Both the position numbers and the translations under genes were made by a program. From contig JANBPT010000309.1 of NCBI GenBank assembly GCA_027575765.1, positions 1 to 45,670 on the forward strand: a stretch of 45,670 nt of DNA, given 5' to 3'. Below, piece after piece: positions 1 through 10,100 of this stretch; the stretch's first letter is position 1; each line of letters opens with the position of its first letter. The DNA comes from Tieghemiomyces parasiticus (taxonomy: Eukaryota; Kickxellomycota; Dimargaritomycetes; Dimargaritales; Dimargaritaceae). A model generated the notes under the pieces. It was not told the DNA's origin. It searched no databases and saw only the letters and a program-made list of their open reading frames with translations.

Positions 1-4
1 GTCT

Positions 5-2454
5 CTATTCTCGGATACACACCGCCGACATGCGTAGCTTGACGCTAGCGCGGTTGTAAATACAGTAGCGGGTGCCTAGAAAACCGGATGTACGTAGGAC
101 GTTGTAAGAAGAGAGACTGTTAGAATCTGGTGGACCGTACAAGTACTGTAGTGCTGCCCGACTCGCATGTCAGCCTTCCGACCCCTCCCACCTACCGATC
201 GTTACTTACCACAGGGCACTTGAAATTGGGCGCCGGGTTTGAATGAAAACCGTATCTTGTCAATCTTGACCTCGCCCTCCCCTTCGACGACATAAAAGAG
301 CTGGCAAAGTGGAAGCCGGAGGGTGGAGCGTGGTTTATCAGAATGAATATGATCAGCGACCCGGTGGCCTTGTATTAGCGCCATTAGGTCCCCAGGGAGG
401 CTTGGCGGGGGGCTCTGGTGCTTGCAATATCTAAAGCACAATCCAACTTACCAAGGTGGTGGCAGTCAAGCGATGCGGGCCGGACTGCGAGTTGGGACCA
501 ACGTCCATGGTGCCAGAGCAGAGCGTGGGCGAGGCGACGAGGCCGATGTAAATATCTTTGAGGTCGCCGCTGGTAACTAGAAAGGTGGTGCGGCAAGAAT
601 TACGTACAAAAAAGATAGCACGTCCGTTAGTATCGTGTAGCTAGCAGATGAATAGGGGACTCCAGCGCGTTAGCTTCCCTATCGAGATTTAAAAAACCGG
701 AGCGTCCACTTACTCATACCAGTACCGATGGTACCTGCCAGATCGCTGTACCCATCGTAAAAGGAAGCGTACTCGAACCTCGAAGTTGAGACTGGGTGGA
801 TAGGCGGTGAAGCCGTGGGCGATGAAGGCGAGAGCGGCGGTAGGGGTACCTCGGTTTCCAGATACATCGGACCGTCTGGCGGCAGCTCGGTCTGCGTAGT
901 GGGAGCCGGGTCCGTAGGGATGGTGGGCAATAGATCCGGCGGGTCTGAGAAATGGGGGTCCATCTCTGGCTCAGCTTCATCTAGATGGATAGAGGTGGTA
1001 GTATATAAACAAGACCATGAGTGGGTTAGTATTTTGCCGAGGGCAGGCGCAGAAATTCGACATTAAAGCACACATGTAATGGCCTTACCTTGCTCCTCAA
1101 TATCCATGATCAGTTGGGTCGCGATGGCATTAGGGTGTGGGTCCGCACCCACTGGGGGAGTGATCTCCGACGCTACGATGGGACCAGACCGAGTCGCTAC
1201 AGCAACCTTGTCGTGGCTAGTCGTACTAGCTCGCGCGGTCGGTACTGAAGTGGCGGCATTCGGTCTTCTGGAAGCATCGGACGATGCGGATGGTCCAGTT
1301 ACGGCTCTACCCGGTGCTAATGATTTGCGCAAGCCAAATATATTGGCTTTAGTGATCGGTGCCCGGGGCTTGGTCAGAGCTAAGGACATCCGGTGGCCGT
1401 TGCATCGCTTGAGGTCCTTCTCCAGTGCAGTTTTCTGGCCCGGTAAGCTAAAGTCGGTGTGGCGCGAGTTGAGTCGTCGGGCGGGGGGCGGGGGCGGAAG
1501 CGGCGCAGTAGTCGGCGCAACCGGGGCTTCGGGTTTCCGTGCTGCAGGCTGGGACGTGAGCGGCTTAGGTTGCGCTTCAAGTACAGGTTCCATACATGGC
1601 AAGGTTGGTACCGCGGAAGGCGGGGACAGGACGGGCAGTATGGGACTCAAGCAGGATGGAGTGGGAGTATCCGGCGAGACGCCGTCGTCAAATCGGAGGG
1701 GCGACTCCGGGGTGGCTTCGACGGGGGGCCGTAGTTCTGCATCAGGCTGGGTTATGAGCATAGGCTCGGCTAAGCATCGGCGTGAACCGGGTATAGCCAT
1801 CGTCCATAAATATATAGTGGTTAGGGCGAGTACAAGGAATGATATCATTGCCGCACCGGACGCCATTCTAACGTAGATGGGCAGCGGTACTGACCAGATC
1901 AGTACTTTAAAAAAAGGTCGTCGGAGCTACTCACCTGGACATTGAAGAGGCGGTGAATTCCTGGGCCGCTTGCTGGTAGCCGGCGTAGGGGTGTAGACCT
2001 CAGTCTCCGCGGGAAGGTCACGGGCGGGGGTCTGGAGTTCGCGTTTAACCGATTGGGGGCCGACAGACGCGGCGTAAAACGTACTGGGTGCTGGTGAAAA
2101 CGCGTCGCTATCGTAGGAGCCGAATACCTGGGAGGGCGATAAGAGACTAGAGATACCCGTCGGCGTCTGGCCGAGTCTGACCCTCCATGGCGACTCGGTC
2201 GCGCTAACATCGATATCTAGGTCACGGTTGGTCCCGTCTGCCAGTGGTAGCACGGCGGTCGGCTTTGGCAAACCGGCTTTGGCACGGAAGGCAGCAGGTG
2301 TCGAGGGAGCCCTGACAACCTGGGCGGCAGCGAAGAAGGCATCCACATTGTCGAGACCGTCGGCGTCCTTGGGGACGGTGTCAGGGATGTGGAAGTAGAG
2401 CTTCTCGGTCTGCGGACCGGGTGCGGCATTCCCGTGACGGGATTTACGCGACAT
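5..2454 (-). CDS. MIF2: CENP-C/Mif2 inner-kinetochore protein, six exons
   Basis: Centromere protein that links CENP-A nucleosomes to the outer kinetochore in the nucleus. Exons on the minus strand: 2454-1935, 1769-1089, 980-720, 576-452, 300-210 and 75-5; they sum to 1749 nt (582 residues plus stop) with matching phases at every junction. Residues about 18-47 resemble the Mif2 N-terminal domain (YFHIPDTVPKDADGLDNVDAFF region). The last three exons encode the C-terminal cupin dimerisation fold: IYIGLVASPTLCSG, then LFYVVEGEGEVKI, FKPGAQFQVPCG and finally GTRYCIYN, the counterpart of the family's GNxYxIxN. The middle (residues 175-420) is Pro/Ser/Thr-rich and looks disordered. The canonical arginine-rich CENP-C motif ending in Tyr-Trp is not visible. 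The start is the first ATG (MSRKSRH) immediately before the Mif2 N domain. TACTAAC or CTAAC branch sites are clear in introns 2, 3 and 5. Family assignment is strong; the exon 1-2 acceptor was chosen by phase. Confidence 0.88.
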
Positions 2455-4607
2455 GGTTAAGGGTTCCGTTTCGACAGGACTGGTGGACTGATTGGGTGGC
2501 GAGTTCGAGGTGTCTGCAGCGTAGGGAGGGTCGATCGGGCACCCGTACTTGGGGCAAGGTAACGGGCGAGGAAGAACGTTGAATAGGGTGCCGAGTGGGT
2601 GGTGAGGATGGGTCAGCAGAAAAAAATGTAAACAATAGGCAGCTCCGCTGTATGTGAGAAAGAGGGGTGGGGGATTTGGCACGTTGCTCTGGTGGCTGGA
2701 TTCGAACGATCCTAATGACTAGTTGGCCTACATGGGTGTGGCCTGCCCACCACCACCGTGCTTGTTTTGGTAAAGCATAAAGAGGCTAGATGGCCAAGCT
2801 GGAAGCTGACTGAAATCCCCGGCCCTTTGCCCCAGGGCTTTTAGCAGTCTTGCTCTTTCCAATGGCGTTGTTGTTGTCTTTATATACCTTACCCGACCTA
2901 TCGGGCGGATCCCCTTGCACCATTCCTGCCCCGTAGGCCAATGAGAAGTACACAGTGCACACCGACTTATCCGCTCTCCCCCTGCTCGTCTTTGCCCTCA
3001 CCCCTTCCTGCCTTATATAATCATGGTGCAGGGCTTGGGGGGCAGGGGACGGAGACACAACGGTCGTAGCCTAATCGGTCCATAGGGTGGACTGGTACGC
3101 CCTTTGTGGTAGCCTAGCCCTTCTGCCCCCCCCCCATTACCAGTCGCTCCTAAGAGAGCTATCATTTAATTAACATGAAGGCGGCCAGGTGCGTAACCCG
3201 ATTCGCCATGGGCTCGGAGTGGAAGTGTGGTTGGTTGGTGAGAGGCTAGGTGCACCGAAGGAGGGCCGACCCCGTGCGGGGTGAAGATCCTCGCTGGGAG
3301 CGACCGCGAGCTTGGGTCACAGGCCGGCTGGACTGGAGTAGCGTGCCAAGCCGACCAGTAGATCAACCTCCACTGCACTGGCCGGGTAGTTGACAGAAAA
3401 ACTCCGCTTACGATTGCCGTCTACTGAACCGTAGGCCTACCCTGGCGCCCTCTGGGGTCTGGGGGACATTTATATTGCTCGGGTGCCGCTCAGACGCTGG
3501 CAGACTCCTCCTTAGTTCCTAGTTTGTTTACTTTAGAGTTTGCTCCTGCTGAGCCGTGATCACTTTGGACCACAGACCCCCTGACCATCGTACCTGACCG
3601 TGGGTTTAGCCTCAACGATATTATCTACCGGAGATGCATGATTATTGACCAGGCCGTCCATAGTTCATATAGCCGGCCTGACCATTTGCACCGCCCACTC
3701 GCCCCTCGCTTATTTTTGCTACCGTTTTTTAACTCTGGCCGCTTGCTTCCATCTAGCCCCCCCCCCCCGCTATCGCTCCAATTCGCCCGCCCGCTCTCTG
3801 TAGTCCAGCTTTGTTGGGTGGCCCTCACGCTCTTTCTCCCCGTCGTCCACTCCGTACGACCCACCCCCTCGTCCACCTGCCCCCACACGTACCTCCGCAC
3901 TCGGGGATGTCGCACCGCCTATACTTTGGGCCGTGAATCTGTTCTTTGAAGTCTGCCTTTACATTTCGCCCCCCTCACCTCTGGCAGAGCTATTTCCTTT
4001 ATCTACTCCGGTCGTTCGGCCACTTCATTTAGCCCTTCGCCCTCTGTTGCCTACTCGCCAGCATCTCCCTCAATTGGCCCTCCGACGGTCATCTCAACTA
4101 CTGCGGGACTTTTTTTTCCCCGCCTGTTCCTGCGCCTCACCCTCCAAGCAGCCCCGCGCTTGAGTATTTTGTTTTATTTAACCTCCGCCATCTCGTTTGC
4201 CATCCCGCCTCCTTTATCCTCCGTAGGCAACCACCGGCCCGCTGCTTACCTTCTTTAAGCTCCGCTCACCTTTGCTCCGTCGCCGCTGGTTTCGGCCGGA
4301 ATCCGTTACTCTTTAGGCCCGACTTTTCTGCTACTCCACTTGTCCCGACCGCGCGCACCCTTTTACCTACCAGCCACTGCTGTTGACCACTACCCATAGT
4401 TGTTTCGTGAGCCCCCTTTCTTTGGTCTCCAACCGCCTGCTGGCCCGCAATCACCCCTTCTTTCGACTCTACGCGGTGGGCCTCCGTCCAGACCCCGCCC
4501 GTAGCCCGTCCGCCAAGCTGTCGCCTTTTCACCCCTACGGCTACGTCTCCTCCCCGTCCCCGCCACCACAGCCGCCGTCACCCACCCCGCGCTATACTAC
4601 CTACCCG
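2455..4607. other. intergenic, divergent promoters of CENP-C and the UPF0658-like gene
   Basis: Upstream of both flanking genes, which point away from each other. No gene is supported here. From about 3640 to 4600 the plus strand is strongly pyrimidine-rich, which fits a promoter or 5' leader of the plus-strand gene. It holds cytosine runs at 3126-3135 and 3767-3778. A tRNA-like T-loop near 2700 does not fold properly and was rejected. Confidence 0.6.
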
Positions 4608-6075
4608 ATGGGTATGATCGGGCGTTGGAAGGCCTCCTTTGTAAGTTACCTTAATCTCGACTATGAGCCTTGGCGAGTGGAGATTCCCCCCTCTTTAGTC
4701 GTGCTATCAATCCTGCCGCGTCTTGGGGAAATTATTTCTATGGTTTTCTAGCCGTCGAAATGTGCCGCGACTATCATCTTGCGCGGTCAAGGATAGAGTA
4801 GCCTATACGATGCTCGCTCGTCCCCACGCTCCTAAGGAGCCCACCACCTGACCGCCACCACAAACCCTAACTTTCATTTCCTTGTCGCCTGAATTATCTC
4901 ACCTCGCTCCCCCCCCCTGTGCTGCTATTTTCAACCCTCTAAAGGCGGAGGCCTACACCACGGGCGACACCAAGTGGGTCCGTATTTCCATTATCACCAT
5001 CTTTGCCCAGTGTATTGTGATGTCTGTCATTGAGGTCGTATTGATTATCCTCCACAACGAAGAGGTCCGAAACCTCACCGCCATCTCCTCAACCGCCATC
5101 GGCCTCAACAAGAAGCAATTCGCCGCCGCCCGCAAGAACGCTGAGGCCGTACCGGTCTATTTTGCCCTCTACATCGCCGCCCAGCTTTTCCAGGTCTACC
5201 TCTGTCTCAACGCCACCTACAACAAAAACACCATTCAGGTCATCGCTCTAGCCGTGTTTAATGTGTGCCTCTCTGGGTATTCGGTGGTACAGGTCTTCCA
5301 GCGGGACCGTGCCATCGCCGCCATGAATGACATAATTTCCTTTGCCACCGGCTCCCCGGTCCAGAACGATGGCGCCGCCGTGCCCCGGTCACTCGAGTTT
5401 GCCGCCATCGGGGTGGCCATTGTCTTCTCCCTGGGCCTCGTGTACCAGGCCTATCGGCTGTACCAGGTGTACGGTTGGAGCATCTACAAGAAGATTGGTG
5501 CCGACATGCACATGCGGAGTATTTACCGTACCTACCAGGTGTTCATCGTCTTTCTGAAGGTGGATGTGTACTTTTTCATCGGCTTCTCTATTCAGTACAT
5601 TGTCCTGGTCATTTTACCCAACTCGGCCTACACTGATCTAGCCGTCCACATCGTCATGTCCTTAGTCGCCAGTATCACCATGCTCACCATCGCCTATTTT
5701 TCGGTCCGTCGCGAGCATCGTATCGGTATGATCGCCTTCCTGCTGGGCTGTGTGGCCATGTTTGTGTACTTTATCATTAAGCTCTACACCATCCACAACC
5801 CCGCCGCATCCTACCTCTCCTGCGAACCCGCCTGTCCAGACCTCGACGTGTCGTGTCGCGCCAACTGTGTTGACAAATTCGGTAACTCGCGGATCGTCCT
5901 CTCCATGTTTCTGGTGGTAGACTGCCTCTTGGATGCCCTCACGGCCGGTGTCGCCTACATGACCCTGCGGAATTTCGGCAAGAACCTAAAGTTCCATCTC
6001 ACCAAGCAGCCGTCATCCATCGGTATGGTCAACCTCGACGGGCAGGATCCCAACAAGCGTTGGTCCATTACATAG
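4608..6075 (+). CDS. UPF0658-like Golgi multi-pass membrane protein
   Basis: Predicted 387-residue integral membrane protein resembling the fungal UPF0658 Golgi apparatus membrane family, whose function is unknown. Exon 1 is 4608-4640 (ATGGGTATG..., residues MGMIGRWKASF); exon 2 is 4945-6075. The 304-nt intron has donor GTAAGTT and a CTAAC branch site near 4866, and its end is the first AG after that site; both ends are phase 0. The long open frame of exon 2 extends upstream to a TTG but has no ATG, which is why a spliced first exon is needed. About eight hydrophobic segments are visible, starting with WVRISIITIFAQCIVMSVIE. YGWSIYKKIGADMHMRSIYR between segments 4 and 5 is the most family-like stretch. 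A Cys-rich loop (SCEPACPDLDVSCRANC) lies before the last segment. The cytosolic tail is short and polar. Assignment is from memory of the family; the membrane topology is read directly. Confidence 0.65.
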
Positions 6076-7152
6076 GGCGTTTCGCCGTGACCTAGGTACA
6101 GGCGCAAAATCTTCATCACCCCAATCCCAGCCGTAGCTCCCTTCCCCAGCTGTCCTCCCACATGACCCGTCAGTGCCAACCCGTATCGACTCCCTTTTTA
6201 ACATGTATAAGATCGTTTTTATATCCATTTCTTTCCCACACTGGCCTCTTGGCTCAACCCCTTCTTCGTTTTTCAGCCCTATTCTACCACCCAACTTCAT
6301 TTTTCTTTTTTACTTCTTCTGCTCGCATCATTTCCCCCTCCCTCCTCTTTACTTTATAGTCGTCACCATCCTCTTTATGCCACGTCTACACATGCCTGGC
6401 TCTCGTATACATAACTTTACGCCATGTTTCTTATCTCCCCCTCTCATCTCCGTATCTAATGTATTCTTCTTCTACTTTCTTTTGCGAGCACAGCGTCTCG
6501 TCGCTAATCGACAATCCTAAAAATTAACAACGCTTCTCTCCCCCCCTCCCCACCATTAAAATGTATAGCGTATTTGTGAGATAGTAGCAGGTTAATGAGG
6601 CAGAGTATCCTAATTTCCGGGCCATTGCATGATTCCAGACTGTCGCTATTCCTAATGACAATCGTACCGGCAGACCTCAGAAAATAAAGCTTACCGCACT
6701 TAGACGGCATGGCAGCAAGCAACCGCCCGTCGGGCCGAAGTGGCTCCTGGGGCCGCCGATGTCGTCTCCATTCCCCCTTCGTATTCACTCATACCCTGCC
6801 CTTTATCAGCTTCCGCTTCCCAAAGCTTCGGCCTTAGTGAGTGGGCGTGAGAGTGAACTAGCAAGCTCCTTCAGAGGCGGAAAAATGGGAGAGGAGGGGG
6901 GCGATCTACCGCCACCCCATGACCAAGCTTTTACCAGTCATTTTGGAATGATTGGCGGGGTGTGTAATCAAAACCATGAATTGGCGGCTATGGCGCTGAT
7001 TTTAATATATAAAAGTCATGTGGATGAGTTACGGAGGCTAAGTAAGCCGACCGTACTTGACTAAATATTTTGCAGTATCAGAATAAATAAAGAAAAAAAA
7101 GGTATCGTTTGGAGAATATGATCGACACCCGAGGTCTTCCCTCTCCTAGACG
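6076..7152. other. intergenic between convergent genes
   Basis: 3' flanks of the UPF0658-like gene (plus) and FANCD2 (minus). The first half is pyrimidine-rich on the plus strand. A 101-codon plus-strand frame (6759-7064), followed by AATAAA at about 7083, has no recognisable similarity and I do not call it a gene. Confidence 0.5.
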
Positions 7153-10100
7153 CTACTCTTCCTCCATTGTATCAGCGTGATCTGAATCTCCACTGACCCC
7201 CACTTGGCTGTTGCTCAACTGGTTGTCAGTGGCTTCCTCCTCAGCAGCCCGGTGCCCTCGCTCGCGTCGTTCCTTTCGGGCCATCAGGTTGCCAAACCTA
7301 GCAGCCCGGTGTTGTTTCTGATAGATAAGAGATCGTGAGGAAAGAAAAGTGTCAGTGAGGGTAGCATAGAGTTGTGATTATCTACATATACATGTATATA
7401 TATATATATATATATGTTGTTCTGCATAAATCGCTTTGCACCGTCCGAATACCTGGTAACTCAAAGTGTTCTCGACTGGAGCGACATGGTCTTCTTCTTT
7501 TCTTTCCAATTGACATCCTACACTCACCTTATTGAGAGGTTTGTCGTGCGTCGGCGGCTGGTCCACGGTCTCCGGCTGGTTGGTGACGCGGGCTCTGGTG
7601 CGCTTTTTTGGGCCGGGTTTTTCGGCAGGGGGCCGTTTAGCCGCCTTTTTACGTACTCCGCTACGTTCTGTGACCTGGTCGGAGGAGACTGGGTCCCGAT
7701 CCCGGTGATCAACCCCTTCCGCCTCACTGTCGCTTAAGCGGTCGACTAAACTCTGCATCAACTCGCCCACGTCGTCCACCTCTAACGTTGGATCATTCAT
7801 CCCGCTAGGCAGTCCGTCGTGCTCGTCACCGTCGTCATCTGAGTCGCCCGAGAACTCGCCTGCGTCCGGCGGTGGGGGCATCTGTGATGGAACCTCCTCC
7901 CCAGCCAGGTTCCGGTGCTTGAGGCTGCCCACCGAAAAGGCCGCTAGACAGTTGTTTCGTTCAAACATGGCCTTGATGCGGTAAACCAGCTTCTCCAGTT
8001 CCTTACGCAGCGGTGGGACCAGGGCGGCAAGCTGCGGGTCCCGTGTGGCCTTGGCGTGTCCGCACATGGTCTGCAAAGTACGGGTGGTGCGCTGGAGTGG
8101 TTTAAAAATGGCCGACAATCGGGTTCGAGTGACCCGGAAATGACGTTCCATGAACACCACGCAGGTGGTGATGAAGGCCGCCGCGAAGTAGCGCCCGCAG
8201 CGTAGGGCCGGGATGAGGAACTCGTGCGAGTCGCGTACCTGCACCAACCCAATCAGGGCACGCCACACGTCAACCGCGGCCTGGATTTCGTTCAATCGGC
8301 GGGTCACCCCAGCCAGGCCGAAGTCGCCGTCTTCGGCTCGTGGATCCCCAGGCCGGGGTTGGGCCAGTCCGGTCGTCAACAAGGTGATTTCGGGCACTTC
8401 GAACCCAGCTACCACCTCCGTCAGGGCGACCGTCACAGACCGGTAGAACACCGGGAACGTTTTGGGCGTAAGGAGCGGAAATTCTGGCGGCGGCCGGGGA
8501 TCGTCCGCCAGCATCGCTGCAAACCCGGCATTGGCGTAGGTTGTGATCCGGGCTACGGGATCGGCGGCAAACGTTATTTCGGTCTGCAACAAGTAGACTA
8601 GGTCGGCCGATTTAAAGCCGCGCGGCGCGACCAGGGAGTGCCGACCCACGGTTTCAGGAGTTGCTTCCTCGTCGTCGTCCTCGCCGTCGCCGTTTGCCGC
8701 ATCGATTCGGGGGCCTGACGCACCCAAACTACCCAGCAGCCCGGCCGCTACTTCGGAGACCTTCAGACCGAGCCGGTGGAATTCCGGATAGAATGTAAAT
8801 CCGCCCTGCCGCATCTGGTACGGTTTGCGGCACTCCTTGACTGTGACCTGGGCGGCATCCTGTGGGTGGAGGTGGCACCAGTTGAGTTCGTAAATTTGGT
8901 GGAGTAGTTTGAGCACACGCAACCCAACCGCCGGAATGTGACACGAGGCGGTGGCACTGGTCAACCGATCGAATACCGCCCAGGAATGGGCCAACAGGGT
9001 GGGTTCGTCGTCGTCCACAGTACCGCGACCTGGATCCGCCACGATTCCACCCCAGCACCCTAGGGTTTCGATTAAGAGAGCCCGGTGTCGAGGTTCCCGG
9101 AGCCCACTCCAACGGAGATATTGACCACACAATGTGAGTAACAGTTCCAGGCAGCGCCGGTAGGCTAAGGCGGGATCGGCATTGACTTCGGTCACCAACG
9201 CCGAATCTTCGCTGTTGGGGCTGACCGAGTCCACAGTTTCGGCTGCCGCACTGGTCACGGCGGCAAAGGCGACCTGTAGGGCAACTGCCAATGATGGGAC
9301 AAGGGGCAGTAGGCGACAAAAAATCTGACGCCCATGATCCTCCGACCCTTCAGACACTTGAAGTGCGGTACCGCTGTCCGGCGCACCACGGATGCCATTA
9401 TAATCGCGACTAATACACCAGGTGCTGGGAACCGACAGAAATTGAGTCTTGCATAGGGTACCCTCCATCTTATGAGTCAGGTCATCTAGAAGGTAGACGA
9501 GGTCAGACGGCGCCAGGGTGGGCGTGGTGCCTTTCGCGGTGGTCACAGTTCCCCAGGGGACTAGGGTGCTGAATTGGAGGATCCGGAAGGCGTCGAGGGT
9601 CAGTTCGCGAAGGTAACCTTGTGACAAACAGGTAGAATCACCTTTGATTCCAATTCCAGGGGTTCCTGGATCGTGCTGCCAGTCGGCCGGCGGTAGGAGC
9701 GTCCCGACAGGATTGAATGCGGTCTGGGCTGACCGATTAAGGACGGTCAGCCAGCTTTGCAGGTGCACGGCGTGTCCTAGTCGCCGGATAACCCGTTCGC
9801 GGATGCCTGGATCGGTCTGGTCAGCGTAGGCGTTGAGCAGCTCGCGGTACCAATTAATAGCCGCCAGGAGGCCGGTCATGGCGCGGGCCTTGTCCAGTTC
9901 GGTCCACTGCTCAAAATCGCCGCTGACCAGCGGCGTACGGCGGAAGAGGAGGACCCCGCAGCCCAGCGGGACATCAATGTCCGCCAGCGACCCAGCGTTG
10001 CCGGCCTTTTCACACGCCTGGAACAGCCGGAAGAGGGAACACAGGCAGGCCAGCGGGTTGCCGTCCACGTCCTTTCCCAGGGACTGCAGGTGCCCGATGA

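Noticed and set aside
1079..1876. 265-codon plus-strand open frame
   Set aside because: Antisense shadow of CENP-C exon 2; composition-driven, no similarity.
2687..2757. tRNA-like T-loop (GTTCGAATCC) on the minus strand with a possible GGTGGT/GCCACC acceptor stem
   Set aside because: The enclosed length is only about 64-67 bases, the T-stem does not pair (two mismatches of five) and no sound D-arm or anticodon arm can be drawn.
4882..4944. TTG at 4882 as start of the UPF0658-like protein
   Set aside because: Eukaryotic start should be ATG; the first 21 codons overlap the polypyrimidine tract and 3' end of an intron, and a phase-matched exon with ATG lies at 4608-4640.
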